A model generated the notes under the pieces. That model saw only the letters and a program-made list of their open reading frames with translations. It was not told where the DNA came from and searched no databases. Below are positions 1-9,105 of a stretch of 64,000 bases of DNA, piece after piece (the stretch's first letter is position 1; each line of letters opens with the position of its first letter). The translations under genes and the position numbers were made by a program. The stretch lies in assembly GCF_019669925.1 (NCBI RefSeq), contig NZ_AP019779.1, positions 2,149,292-2,213,291 of the forward strand, written 5' to 3'. The DNA comes from Methanobrevibacter arboriphilus. Lineage in GTDB: Archaea; Methanobacteriota; Methanobacteria; Methanobacteriales; Methanobacteriaceae.

Positions 1-1
1 T

Positions 2-112
2 GAAAAAATAGATATATTATTGGATGAAGTTTCGAATTCAAGAGTTTCACATGTTATTGGGCAATTATATGATGTTGAACTTTCATCTGAAGAAATATGT
101 AAAATTTTATAG
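2..112 (+). CDS. 3' end of an unrecognised CDS (truncated by the window edge)
   Basis: An open frame runs in from the left edge and ends at a TAG at 110-112, giving 36 residues. They are hydrophilic and end in a segment reading LSSEEICKIL. The composition looks like real protein, but too little remains to name a family. The gene reads away from the window edge and is followed by 375 bases without a gene, so it is probably the last gene of its transcript. Confidence 0.5.
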   Translation, partial: EKIDILLDEVSNSRVSHVIGQLYDVELSSEEICKIL

Positions 113-487
113 GCATGGGCTGATGTTCAATGTTACATATGGAGATAGGTTGTTTTTAATTGTAAAATTTTCAATGTGGATGATAAATATATAAAATTTA
201 TTTGTAAAAATGAGGAATGATAAATAAAATCACTTGATTTATATACTTTGGAAAACATACTTAAATTATAGTGCAAAATATAGTTTGGAATAATATTATT
301 TGATGGTTTATTATTTTTTTCTTAAAACAAAAACATTATTTGATTACTAAAATTCTTTTAGTATTTATTTTAATCGATTTATTTTTGAAGGGAATGGTTT
401 CAAAATCATTCTTATTTTTTATTAGCTAATTTTACACTCATATATAATAAATACATGTTTAAATTAAAAATTGGAAGTGATTTTACA
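113..487. other. AT-rich intergenic region with a TATA-like element
   Basis: No gene was found on either strand. A TATA-like run (catatataataa, about 439-450) lies roughly 35-45 bases upstream of the TRAM gene start and could be its archaeal box A. This would give a very short leader just including the ribosome binding site at 473-480. Confidence 0.35.
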
Positions 488-727
488 ATGTTTGAAAGAA
501 ATAATAGAAGTTATGGGAATAATCGAAATGATGGTTACAATAATGCTCCTGTTAAAGAAGGCGAAACTTACGATGTTACAATAGAAGACATCGGAAGGTC
601 TGGAGATGGGATAGCTAAAGTGGAAGGATATATTCTTTTTGTACCTAATACTAAAAAAGGTGATGAGGTTAAAATAAAAGTTACTGCAACTAAAAGAAAC
701 TTAGGGTTTGCAGAGCTAGTAGAATAA
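488..727 (+). CDS. TRAM domain protein (small RNA-binding protein)
   Basis: The 79-residue protein has a short Asn/Arg/Gly-rich N-terminus (about 1-20), then one TRAM domain, recognisable from GETYDVTIEDIGRSGDGIAK and FVPNTKKGDEVKIKV. The TRAM fold is a small beta-barrel that binds RNA. Stand-alone TRAM proteins are common in methanogens, where some act as RNA chaperones, so that role is inferred here. An ATG at 455 is in frame, but the Shine-Dalgarno ggaagtga at 473-480 lies between it and the ATG at 488, 8 nt before the latter, so 488 is chosen. The gene appears monocistronic. Confidence 0.85.
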   Translation: MFERNNRSYGNNRNDGYNNAPVKEGETYDVTIEDIGRSGDGIAKVEGYILFVPNTKKGDEVKIKVTATKRNLGFAELVE

Positions 728-807
728 ATATTCTTTTTTATTTTAAAGTATTTTTCTTTACATAATCATCTTATTTTATTTTTTATTAGATTTTTATTTT
801 CCAGTTT

Positions 808-1242
808 CTATTTCTCTGCTAATTCTTTGAGTTTTTGAAGTGCTTTTAACCACATGTCTTGCATCATTTCTTTAAATTCTTCAACTGCATCCATATCAAT
901 TGAAACTTCTGTTTTACCATTTATTTCATTGAATGTATAATTTTCAAGCATACCTGCCCATTCAACTTCTTTTTCTTTTCCATCCTCTATCTCGCATCTA
1001 TGTTCAATGGAAATATATTCATATGGTCTGTTTTCTTTTATTTTACTTACCATTCCACCTGTCTTTCCTTTTTCATCAGGTGCAAGGAAAAGAATTTTAC
1101 TTCCTTCACTCCAATCCCCAATGTAATAAGAACCAGGCATAAACACATCGGTCCATAATGGATAAGTATCCTTACCTAACATTATGTCCCAAACTTTTTC
1201 TTTTGGTGCATTTATAATGATTGACAAATGTATTTTTTCCAT
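808..1242 (-). CDS. SRPBCC / AHSA1-like domain protein
   Basis: The 144-residue protein begins MEKIHLSIIINAPKEKVWDI, the typical first strand and helix of START/Bet v 1-like (SRPBCC) proteins. It continues with the conserved W..G segments and a C-terminal long helix (about 115-144). These proteins enclose a hydrophobic cavity and bind lipids or other small ligands; the ligand here cannot be read from sequence. The frame is open upstream to 1326, but a GGAGG (complement of 1250-1254) sits 7 nt before the ATG at 1242, so the shorter start is used. It stands alone, tail-to-tail with the TRAM gene. Confidence 0.8.
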   Translation of the reverse strand: MEKIHLSIIINAPKEKVWDIMLGKDTYPLWTDVFMPGSYYIGDWSEGSKILFLAPDEKGKTGGMVSKIKENRPYEYISIEHRCEIEDGKEKEVEWAGMLENYTFNEINGKTEVSIDMDAVEEFKEMMQDMWLKALQKLKELAEK

Positions 1243-1879
1243 AATTTTTCCTCCATTTAGATATAATTTCATCCTATATTTTAAAATTAATTTATATAAT
1301 TTAGATAAATTCTTTATTTTCTTCATATATTAGTATCCTATCCAATCGAAATTATTTAATTAATTAAAAACTATACTGAAATGTTAATGTTGTTCCTTGT
1401 TTTTAGTAACATTCAATTTTTCTTGTTTTATTATTTACCTCATAATATCTTATAAAAGATTTAGTTTTTAATTTAATATTAAATTTCAATTTCTTTTCAG
1501 AAAATGGATAACTTTATCAAAACTAATTCCTCCTTCATAATATAGATTTTGATGTTTCAAAATCAATAGTATAAGACTTAAGTATTGATATTTAAAAAAT
1601 TATTATCTTATATTTACTTTAATATTTTATAATTATTATTTTTTATTTAATGTTTTATGGTTATTATTTATGTGTTTTATAGTAATTAAACATTCAAGAT
1701 ATTACATTCATTTGAAAAAGATATTTAATTAATAACATAATATAGTAATTTTAATATCAAGAATCTTATATTTTTAATAATAGATATCAAACTATTTTTT
1801 AATTATTTATCAATATTTTCTTAGTATATAAATAAAAATATTAATATTAATGATTATTAATATAATATTAGGTGATTTT
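1243..1879. other. AT-rich intergenic region, no gene seen
   Basis: This divergent spacer lies between the SRPBCC gene and the short ORF upstream of the UbiA gene. It is low-complexity A+T sequence without an ORF that has a ribosome binding site. Promoters for both flanking units must lie here, but no single TATA element stands out among the many TA-rich runs. Confidence 0.4.
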
Positions 1880-2042
1880 ATGGAAATTTCAGAAAAAATA
1901 CTGAATCAAATGAAAAATATTTTGAAAAGGGAAGTGGAGAATAGAGAGGATAACTGGATTACAAACTAATATTGATTTCAATGAAAATATAAAAAAGATA
2001 CTTATATTAAACTATTATAAAACAAGGATTTTAACTATATGA
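1880..2042 (+). pseudogene. Short ORF, apparently frameshifted, coupled to the UbiA gene
   Basis: An ATG at 1880 follows a good Shine-Dalgarno (aggtgat, ending 7 nt after GG) and opens a 29-codon frame (MEISEKILNQMKNILKREVE...) that stops at 1967-1969. Deleting one base near 1951-1954 would join it to the frame that continues to TGA 2040-2042, giving about 54 residues whose stop overlaps the UbiA start as ATGA. The family is unknown. It may be a genuine 29-residue peptide, a recently broken small gene, or a sequence error. The coupling to the next gene favours a small gene that was once intact. Confidence 0.35.
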
Positions 2043-2908
2043 TAGATAAAATTATTATATTTGAAAAGATAAAAGGGATTATTCAATTAATGCGATTTGA
2101 TCTTTCATTTGCAGCAGGAATTAGTGTTGTAGTAGGAGAATTTGTAGCAATTAGTAGTTTTCCTTCTTTAAATGATTTAATACTTGGTTTTATGGTAGGA
2201 TTTTTTATTTCAACCTCTGCACTTATTCTCAATGATTATTTTGATATAGAAGCAGATAGGATAAATAGGCCAACAAGACCGTTGCCTTCTGGAATAATTA
2301 AACCTACTTCAGTTATTGTTTTATGGATAATAACAAGCATAATAGGTTTTGTTTTAGCATTTCAAATTAGTTATATTGCTCTATTAGTGGTAATAATATT
2401 TTGGATTATTGGATTTCTTTATAACTGGAAATTCAAAAGGATGGGTTTATTTGGTAATTTGATGGTAAGTTTTTCTGTAGCTATCACATTTATTTTCGGA
2501 GGAATTATTGTTGGAAACCCCTGGAATGTAATGGTATGGTCTTTTGCTTTTATAGCATTCTTTATAGATCTTGGTGAAGAAATTGCATCAGATGCATTAG
2601 ATATGATTGGTGATGAAAAAATAAATTCAAAATCAATTGCAATAAATATGGGTATGGATAATGCACTTAAAATTTCAAGTGTTTTATTTGGTATAGTTGT
2701 TTTTATAAGTTTTGTTCCAATTTTTCTTGGTTACTTGGAATGGTATTATCTCATCACAATATTAATTATAAATATTATCATTATTTTTTCTACTTTTAAA
2801 TTACTTAAAATCCGAAGTATTGATGAAGGGAGAAAATATACTCGTTTAATATATTTGGGAGCAACATTTGCTTTATTATTTTTTGTCATATCCAATATAT
2901 TAACATGA
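2039..2908 (+). CDS. UbiA-family prenyltransferase (DGGGP synthase-like)
   Basis: The 289-residue integral membrane protein has about eight or nine hydrophobic segments. The first UbiA Asp-rich motif reads NDYFDIEAD at 65-73 and is followed by RINRPTRPLPSG. A second acidic region, SDALDMIGDE, lies at about 184-193. UbiA enzymes transfer polyprenyl chains at the membrane. The archaeal branch with NRPxRPLPSG includes geranylgeranylglycerol-phosphate geranylgeranyltransferase, which makes the second ether bond of archaeal lipids. That function is likely but not certain, because archaea also carry paralogues. The ATG overlaps the stop of the upstream short frame (ATGA), suggesting translational coupling. 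Confidence 0.85.
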   Translation: MIDKIIIFEKIKGIIQLMRFDLSFAAGISVVVGEFVAISSFPSLNDLILGFMVGFFISTSALILNDYFDIEADRINRPTRPLPSGIIKPTSVIVLWIITSIIGFVLAFQISYIALLVVIIFWIIGFLYNWKFKRMGLFGNLMVSFSVAITFIFGGIIVGNPWNVMVWSFAFIAFFIDLGEEIASDALDMIGDEKINSKSIAINMGMDNALKISSVLFGIVVFISFVPIFLGYLEWYYLITILIINIIIIFSTFKLLKIRSIDEGRKYTRLIYLGATFALLFFVISNILT

Positions 2909-3039
2909 TTTTTTTATTATTTTATTATATTTTAATTATTTTAATATATTTTTTATTATTTTATATATGAAATCAACTCAAAACAACAATAAGAGTCAAA
3001 ACTGGTACATTTAAATACTTGAATCTTATATTAATTATT

Positions 3040-3170
3040 ATTTACTTAATTAAATTATTCACTTAATTCCAAATTATTCACTTAATTAAATTATTTAGTT
3101 AATTAAATTATTCACTTGATTAATTATTATTTATTTAATTAAATTATTATTTAATTCGAAAATTTATTTA
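3040..3170. repeat. Degenerate tandem repeat of attcacttaattaaatt units
   Basis: In the spacer upstream of cofH the sequence is built from repeated blocks related to ttattcacttaattaaa, with variants such as atttagttaatt and attatttatttaatt. The copies are imperfect and about 17-22 bp apart. No coding potential is seen. The cofH promoter probably lies within or just after this block. Confidence 0.5.
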
Positions 3171-3234
3171 ATCTTAAAAAGATATGTTAAATAAGTTAAT
3201 CATAATTATTGAAATTCTGATAAGGTGATATGAT

Positions 3235-4356
3235 ATGTTAGATAAGTTGCCTATTTCTCTTAAAACCAAAAAAATTTTAGATAAAGCTCTTGATGAACCT
3301 ATATCTTATGAAGATGCAAATTATTTAATCAATGTTGGTGGTTCTGATTTATTTGCTTTAATTGCAACAGCTGATTATTTAAGAAAAGAAATAGTTGGCA
3401 ATAATGTAACATTTATTAATAATTGCAATATTAATTTTACCAATGTTTGCACTGTTAAATGTGGTTTTTGTGCTTTTGCGCGTGATTTAGGGGACCATGA
3501 TGCTTATATTTTAACTGATGAAGAAATATTAAATAAAGCTTCTCGAGCTGTAGAAAATGGAGCTAGGGAGTTTTGTCTAATGGGTGGGGTTCTTCCTGAT
3601 GCAAATATTGAATATTATGAAGATTTACTTAAACTATTAAAAAATGAATTTCCAAATGTTTTAATCCATGGATTTTCTCCAACAATGATTTATGATGCTT
3701 CTTTAAAATCTGAAATGGATGTTGATGATTCATTAAAAGTCTTAAAAAGAGCAGGATTAGATACTTTACCTGGAACAGCAGCAGAAATTTTAACAAATAG
3801 ATCAAGAGATTTAATTTGTCCTTCAAAAGTAAATGTTTCGAAATGGATAGATATTGTAAAATCTGCTCATAATGTTGGAATTCCAAGTTCAGCTACCATG
3901 ATGTATGGGCATGTAGAAAATATCCAAGAACGTATTGAACATTTAGAAATTTTAAGAAATATTCAACTAGAAACTAAAGGATTCACTGAATTTATTCCAA
4001 TGACTTTTATGTATGAATACTCTCCAATTTATAATTCTGGAGGGAAAAATTTAGGTGCAACTGGTACAGAAGACTTAAAACTGTATGCTGTGTCTAGATT
4101 AATGTTTAGAGATTTAATACCTAACATACAAGTGTCTTGGGTTAAAATGGGTTTTAAATTTGCTCAAATATCTTTAACAGCTGGAGCCAATGATTTAGGT
4201 GGAACATTGGGTGGTGATGAATTATCTGAAGCTTCAGGAGCTCCAGATGGTGTTGATGCTTCTATTGAACAGCTATCTAATATTGTTAAAGACCTTGGTA
4301 GATTACCTATTGAGAGAAATTCTAAATATACAGAATTTTATCCCATTAATTATTAA
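3235..4356 (+). CDS. cofH: FO synthase subunit 2 (5-amino-6-(D-ribitylamino)uracil--L-tyrosine 4-hydroxyphenyl transferase)
   Basis: The 373-residue radical-SAM enzyme is the CofH half of FO synthase, which with CofG makes the deazaflavin chromophore of coenzyme F420, the hydride carrier of methanogenesis. The cluster-binding cysteines form CX3CX2C at 72, 76 and 79, in the context NINFTNVCTVKCGFCAF, which is the CofH rather than the CofG signature. Length matches the family. The start is ATG 3235 with aaggtgat upstream (3222-3229). No cofG is in the window; the two genes are often unlinked in Methanobacteriales. The gene is monocistronic, with a 213-base spacer to the next gene. Confidence 0.93.
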   Translation: MLDKLPISLKTKKILDKALDEPISYEDANYLINVGGSDLFALIATADYLRKEIVGNNVTFINNCNINFTNVCTVKCGFCAFARDLGDHDAYILTDEEILNKASRAVENGAREFCLMGGVLPDANIEYYEDLLKLLKNEFPNVLIHGFSPTMIYDASLKSEMDVDDSLKVLKRAGLDTLPGTAAEILTNRSRDLICPSKVNVSKWIDIVKSAHNVGIPSSATMMYGHVENIQERIEHLEILRNIQLETKGFTEFIPMTFMYEYSPIYNSGGKNLGATGTEDLKLYAVSRLMFRDLIPNIQVSWVKMGFKFAQISLTAGANDLGGTLGGDELSEASGAPDGVDASIEQLSNIVKDLGRLPIERNSKYTEFYPINY

Positions 4357-4569
4357 ATGAATAATGGAATTAAAATCGTTATTTTTTTATTAATTAAATC
4401 CTTTATCAAGATTTTTATTTTTATAAAATTTTTATAAAAGTTTAAAATTAAAGTTTTTCAAAATCATTATTTTTAGATAATTTCTTTTAAATGATTTTTT
4501 TTAAAAATTTTTCATAGTATATTCCTATAATAGTACATTCCTATATAATAATGTAAAAGAGGACAAAGT

Positions 4570-5241
4570 ATGAAATATAATTTGGATTTAAGGAAAATAG
4601 ATATTCAAAAATATAAAATCTTTTTAAAGAATCAGTATCTAATTCCAAGTAGACGAATATTACATGAGAATATAGACGATAACTTTGAAATATTTGAAAG
4701 ATGTGGTTTAAAAAATTTGTCAGATTTAAAACAAGCTATATTAACAAAAACGAAAATTGATAAATTATCTAAAGAAACAAAGATATCACCTGAATATTTG
4801 AACATATTAAGGAGAGAATTAGGAATATTTAACAGAAAAGGAATTCTATTTAAAGATTTTCCCATCATTGATAACAATACTATTTCTGCTTTAGATAAAA
4901 AAGGAATAAAAAACACAAAAAATTTTTATGAATACTATACATCAGAGAATAATGAAAAAATGATATCTGATGAATTAAATATTTCAGTTGAGATGATTAA
5001 ATGTCTATTTTCTTTATCATGTCTTGTTAGAATCAATGGTATTGGGTCATTAGCAGCAGTAACATTTTATGAAGCAGGTTATAAAAATTTAGATGATATT
5101 ATTAGTTCTACGAAAGAAGAAATGTTGGAGAAAGTTAATAAAATAAACGATGAAAAAAAGTATTACAAATCCAAATTAGGGTTGAAAGATATGCAATTTG
5201 TTATAGATTATGCTAATTTGATGACACACTTTAAAAACTAG
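4570..5241 (+). CDS. DUF4332-like helix-hairpin-helix protein
   Basis: The 223-residue soluble, Lys-rich protein has two halves that resemble each other. Each has helical segments ending in hairpin-like motifs; the clearest is INGIGSLAAVTFYEAGYKNL at about 156-175, close to the DUF4332 / HhH pattern of a GIG turn, two helices and DDI. A weaker copy (FERCGLKNLSDLKQAIL) lies near 42-58. DUF4332 domains resemble HhH nucleic-acid-binding modules, but no biochemical role is established. The ATG at 4570 has the purine run aaagaggacaaag just upstream. No partner gene is adjacent. Confidence 0.6.
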   Translation: MKYNLDLRKIDIQKYKIFLKNQYLIPSRRILHENIDDNFEIFERCGLKNLSDLKQAILTKTKIDKLSKETKISPEYLNILRRELGIFNRKGILFKDFPIIDNNTISALDKKGIKNTKNFYEYYTSENNEKMISDELNISVEMIKCLFSLSCLVRINGIGSLAAVTFYEAGYKNLDDIISSTKEEMLEKVNKINDEKKYYKSKLGLKDMQFVIDYANLMTHFKN

Positions 5242-5395
5242 AATTATGGGAAAATATATTATTCTAATTTAAAAAATCAATATTAAAAGGAATGAAAAGA
5301 AATTAAAATTGTGAAAGTTCATTGGTTTTGGTATTTTATGCAAAAAACAAATGCACGAAAATTGCTAAAGCACAGATGAAACAAGTGGAATGCAA

Positions 5396-5455
5396 ATTTT
5401 ATCTTATCTTATCTTATCTTATCTTATCTTATTTTATCTTATTTTATTTTATTTT
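5396..5455. repeat. Pentanucleotide tandem repeat (TTATC)n grading into (TTATT)n
   Basis: About six perfect copies of atctt are followed by copies in which C has become T (atttt), spanning roughly 60 bases. It lies in an intergenic region, so length variation would not alter a protein. Confidence 0.85.
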
Positions 5456-5572
5456 GTATGTGGATATTATATGTGATCTTGGTGAAAATGAAGATGATAA
5501 TACTGATATTCATATTATTTTTTAGAATATTGACTTATTTTAAAATTAGTATTAATTATTTATATGAAAATT

Positions 5573-5689
5573 ATGTTCCCAATAAACTTTTCCATGACTG
5601 AGAGTATGTTTTAATTGATAAGAGGAAACTTTTAAAAAATACTTTAAAAAATAAATAATATTTTTATATTTTTTATTAATTGGGAACAT
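5573..5689. repeat. Inverted repeat ATGTTCCCAAT ... ATTGGGAACAT
   Basis: Perfect 11-bp arms at 5573-5583 and 5679-5689 enclose 95 bases. The arms contain GGGAAC/GTTCCC, notable GC content for this region. The enclosed sequence has no gene. It could be the remnant of a small transposable element or a structured RNA; neither can be proved from one copy. Confidence 0.5.
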
Positions 5690-6152
5690 TATTTTTTGAT
5701 GTTAAATTTTTTATTTTAACATCTAATTTTATATTAGATTATACTAATATATAAACTTTTCAATTTCATTTTATAAAAATTAAATTTCATTTGATTAGTT
5801 TTTAGTCTTCTTGAAGAATGACTTTTTGAGTATATAAATTAAAAATTATTATTTTGTTTAATTTTTTAGATTATATCTTAATAAAGAGTATAATTATATA
5901 TATTTGATTATTACTATTTTAATTAGATTATTTTATCTTTATTGGATTACTGGTTCAATATTTTTTTAAATTAGTTATATTAATGTTTTTATTTTTTAGA
6001 ATTATATTTCCTTATATATTTATATATCATTTGATATATAGTTTTAGATATGAGTTATTATATATTTATATTATATTAACATTTAGTTAATATTAATATA
6101 AAATTATGTAATAAATATTTATTAATTTATTAATTTATTCGGGGGTGAAAAT

Positions 6153-6875
6153 ATGTTAAATTTTAAAATGAAAATATCATTAATTGGGATATTAGTAATT
6201 ACTTTAATTAGTATATCTCCTATATATGCAGAGGAAATGAACAATACTGATGAAGCAATTGATATTGAAAATGATGATATTAATGAAGATTTAAACTTAG
6301 TTGAAGAAACAGAAAATAGTAGTGAAGATATTCAAAATGCTCCAGTTGTGGAAAGTAATAAGGATACTTCATCTAGTGAAGTTACTGCAACTAGGCGACT
6401 TGGTATGTATGGAATTGCGGATGCTGCCTCAAGAGTTAAAAACTTTGTGGATGTTAATGGTAGATTACCAAATTATGTGACTGTTTATAGTCAAACTGGA
6501 TACTATAATTTGTCTATGCCTGATTTTTTATATGTATTAGCAAAAACTACTATTAATTTTAATAATGGTATAATTACTGATATATATTCAAATTATTATT
6601 CTAATCCTACTTCTCCTACTGGTGTTTCTATTAATGGGCAAATAACTAAAGCTAATCACTATGCTTATGCTCAATCTATTGTGAGTTTTATGGATAGTAA
6701 TGGTAGGGCACCTAATTATCTTAGTACTTCTTTAGGGAATATGCAGTACCAAACTGTGATATATATGTATTCTTTAATATTAGCATTTCAATTGGATAAT
6801 GGTAGGTTACCTAATTATGTGACTATTAATATTGCTTCTAGTCATTCAATTAATAATTATTTACCTGTTTATTGA
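6153..6875 (+). CDS. Secreted pseudomurein-binding repeat protein
   Basis: The 240-residue protein has a signal peptide (about 1-26, ending IYAEE), an acidic low-complexity linker (27-75) and two pseudomurein-binding repeats (PMBR). The first reads VNGRLPNYVTV then LSMPDFLYVLAK (about 98-130). The second has NGRAPNYLST and LGNMQYQT (about 175-205), followed by a further NGRLPNYVTI. PMBRs anchor proteins to the pseudomurein wall of Methanobacteriales. There is no catalytic domain, so it is probably a wall-bound or competing binding protein. The start ATG is 7 nt after GGGGG (6141-6145), a useful reference for the ATT starts elsewhere in the window. Confidence 0.9.
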   Translation: MLNFKMKISLIGILVITLISISPIYAEEMNNTDEAIDIENDDINEDLNLVEETENSSEDIQNAPVVESNKDTSSSEVTATRRLGMYGIADAASRVKNFVDVNGRLPNYVTVYSQTGYYNLSMPDFLYVLAKTTINFNNGIITDIYSNYYSNPTSPTGVSINGQITKANHYAYAQSIVSFMDSNGRAPNYLSTSLGNMQYQTVIYMYSLILAFQLDNGRLPNYVTINIASSHSINNYLPVY

Positions 6876-7074
6876 TGTTAGTTGAGTATAAAGTAGTATT
6901 TAATAAAACTAAAATTTATTTATTTTTTATTTTTTTTAAAAGTGATAAAAATCTACTTATTTTATTATATACTTATTTTATTAAAAATAATTTTTAATTA
7001 AATAATTAATATTACTAAATTTCATGCTTATTTTTATAAAAATTAAAAGAAAAACAATACTAAATAAGGTAGAA

Positions 7075-7122
7075 AAGTAAAAACAGTAAAAGCAGTAAAA
7101 GTAGTAAAAACAGTAAAAAGAT
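7075..7122. repeat. Imperfect tandem repeat of cagtaaaag-type units
   Basis: Five or six copies of a 9-10 bp unit (gtaaaaacag, taaaagcag, taaaagtag) run together between two convergent genes. No coding function is seen. Confidence 0.6.
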
Positions 7123-7164
7123 AAATGATAATTAAAAAAATTGTTGAATAAGTATAATACTTTT

Positions 7165-7416
7165 TTATTCGAACTTTACGAAGTATCCTCGGATTATACA
7201 TCCCTCCTCAGATAAAGTTTGATTATCAATTTCACAATCAAATAACATCCTTCCACTATTCAATTTAACATCAAACTTCCCAAGCTTTTTGACTTTATCA
7301 AAGTCATTTTTATCATCTAATTTTGCTGTAAAGAATTTTCCTTTCACAACAATGTCTGATATGTTATAGTTGTTCATAACATCGATTACTTTTCCTTTAC
7401 CTACTTCTTCACTCAT
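7165..7416 (-). CDS. Conserved-looking small protein of unknown function
   Basis: The 83-residue soluble protein starts MSEEVGKGKVIDVMNNYNIS and alternates charged and hydrophobic stretches, suggesting a small all-beta or alpha/beta domain. No family was recognised. It has two cysteines (near 61 and 73), too few and too far apart for a typical metal site. A ribosome binding site (GGTGAG) lies about 5 nt before the ATG, supporting a real gene. It is convergent with the pseudomurein-binding protein gene and has no close partner. Confidence 0.65.
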   Translation of the reverse strand: MSEEVGKGKVIDVMNNYNISDIVVKGKFFTAKLDDKNDFDKVKKLGKFDVKLNSGRMLFDCEIDNQTLSEEGCIIRGYFVKFE

Positions 7417-7901
7417 ATTCTCACCAAATATTTATAATATTATTGATTGTTTTTATAATATAATATTATTATTTGTTTTCATTACTTTAATAATTTTTTA
7501 AATTATTTTTAATACCTATCAATATTAATGTTAAACTAAAGATCTATACTATAAATTAAAAAATTATACTGAAATAAATTATACTAAAAAATTTATTAAA
7601 AAATTTATTAAAAGATTTATTAAAAAATTCACTAAAAAAGTTATTAAAACTAAAAAATCAAATAAAAAATTTGAAATATAAAACTAAAATCAATATAAAT
7701 TTTATGTAAAAATAAATATTTAAAGTAAATATACTGATTGAAGTAAACATATTATTAAATTAGATATGTTACTAAAATAAAGATATTAATGTTATTTATA
7801 AATGAAATTTACGTTATTATGGATGAAATGTATATTATTTTATAAAGCTCAATATTATTATAACATATAATGCTATAATATTGGAATATTATTCATTTTA
7901 T
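7417..7901. other. AT-rich intergenic region with aaaaatttatt repeats
   Basis: No gene was seen. Between about 7580 and 7660 there are repeated blocks of the type aaaaaatttattaaaa (period roughly 16). The rest is low-complexity A+T. Confidence 0.45.
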
Positions 7902-8252
7902 TTATTTTATTCTTTTGATTATTATTCCATTGTTGAAATTTTTTTCTCGATTTATCTTTAATCTTATAGCTTCTCTTTCTAAAAGATAAGTTTCCCAAAT
8001 ACTATTTAATTTCTCTCGAAATTCTTCATATTTTTTCATTTTATTATTTCTATTAATTTCGTCTAATTGATTTATAAGGGGGATTAAATCTCCTTCTATT
8101 AAGTTAATTGTCTCCCACTCATCAGAATTAAACAATGCTTTATATTTTGTAAAATACATTACATTAGGGCCCTCTAAACTCAATATTAATTTCAGTTCTA
8201 AGGTTTCACCATTAAAAAATATTGAATATGTTTTTTTATGATGATTATCCAT
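7902..8252 (-). CDS. Hypothetical protein
   Basis: The 116-residue protein was not assigned to a family. The N-terminal half (1-60) looks like beta strands (YSIFFNGETLELKLILSLEG). The C-terminal half is a long charged helix (about 65-105, EINRNNKMKKYEEFREKLN) ending in a basic tail (IIIKRIK). It has no signal peptide or membrane segment. The start has GTGAAAAA upstream but no strong Shine-Dalgarno. It lies alone between two minus-strand genes. Confidence 0.55.
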   Translation of the reverse strand: MDNHHKKTYSIFFNGETLELKLILSLEGPNVMYFTKYKALFNSDEWETINLIEGDLIPLINQLDEINRNNKMKKYEEFREKLNSIWETYLLEREAIRLKINREKNFNNGIIIKRIK

Positions 8253-8391
8253 TTTTTCACATACTTTTTATATTTTTAATGTGTAATATTTATCTTATAA
8301 ATATCTTTAATAATATCTTTATATAATGTCCTCATATAATCTATATTTTTATATAGCTTATTTTATGTTTAATATTTATCATGTCCCATGT

Positions 8392-9105
8392 TTATTTCAT
8401 AAACCCCTTTGGGCCATCCATTAGTTGTTTGTCATAAATTCTTTTGTACTCTTCAATGATTAGGTCTCCAGAAGATGTTCCTATTCTATCAGCTCCTGAA
8501 CTAATTAATCTAATTGAAGTTTTATAATCTTTTACTGCTCCAGAAGCTTTGACTTTAATATTTGGGGCAATTTTTCTCATTAAAACAATGTTTGCAGCTT
8601 TTGGACTTTGTCCACTCATTCCGGTTGATGTTTTTATATAGTCTGCTCCTGCATCTCTGATTATTTCACTTATTTTAATGATTTCTTCATCATTTAAATG
8701 TTCAGCTTCTATTATGACCTTAAGGATTTTGCCATCAGTTACTTTTCTTACCATTTCAATTTCTTTAGTTACTGTGTCATAGTCTTCAGATTTAAAAGCT
8801 TGAATATTAACAACCATATCTATTTCATCTGCTCCAGAATTTATAGCTATTTCTGCTTCTTTTTCTTTTGATTCAGGGGATGTAAATCCTAAAGGAAAAC
8901 CTACTACTGTTACTACTTTAATTTCAGTATCTTTTAAAAGATTTTTTGCATATTCAACAAAATATGGAGATACAACAACTGCGCAAAAGCCATATTCCTT
9001 AGCTTTTTTAGTTAAATGTTCTATGTCTTCTTTTTTTGCAAGATTATTTAGATTTGTATGCTCTATTTTAATAGCTAACTCTTCAGAAGAATTTATTTTC
9101 ATCAT
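8392..9105 (-). CDS. deoC: Deoxyribose-phosphate aldolase
   Basis: DeoC reversibly cleaves 2-deoxyribose 5-phosphate to glyceraldehyde 3-phosphate and acetaldehyde in deoxynucleoside breakdown. The protein is about 237 residues, a TIM barrel. The Schiff-base lysine is K158 in DYIKTSTG, the second active-site lysine is K186 in IKVKASGAVKD, and the catalytic aspartate is in DEIDMVVN (D96). The frame is open to 9135, but aggtg (complement of 9114-9118) lies 8 nt before the ATG at 9105, so this start (MMKINSS) is chosen; ATG 9102 is also possible. It is followed on the same strand by an intergenic repeat array and elp3 upstream, with separate transcription likely. Confidence 0.92.
   Translation of the reverse strand: MMKINSSEELAIKIEHTNLNNLAKKEDIEHLTKKAKEYGFCAVVVSPYFVEYAKNLLKDTEIKVVTVVGFPLGFTSPESKEKEAEIAINSGADEIDMVVNIQAFKSEDYDTVTKEIEMVRKVTDGKILKVIIEAEHLNDEEIIKISEIIRDAGADYIKTSTGMSGQSPKAANIVLMRKIAPNIKVKASGAVKDYKTSIRLISSGADRIGTSSGDLIIEEYKRIYDKQLMDGPKGFMK

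Larger units (their letters stand above)
5242..6152. other. Long AT-rich intergenic region with two repeat structures
   Basis: This 911-base stretch has no convincing gene. A 67-codon open frame at 5322-5525 exists only because it crosses a TTATC pentamer array, and it lacks a ribosome binding site. The region also holds an 11-bp inverted repeat (5573-5583 and 5679-5689). The last 150 bases are nearly pure A+T with many TATA-like runs and carry the promoter of the pseudomurein-binding protein gene. Confidence 0.5.

Noticed and set aside
3040-3170. Possible CRISPR array in the cofH leader
   Set aside because: Repeats are too short and variable, and no spacers of constant length are present. 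The same holds for the 10-bp and 14-bp arrays.
5322-5525. 67-codon ORF across the TTATC repeat
   Set aside because: Middle part is translated repeat (LILSYLILSY), no ribosome binding site; taken as chance.
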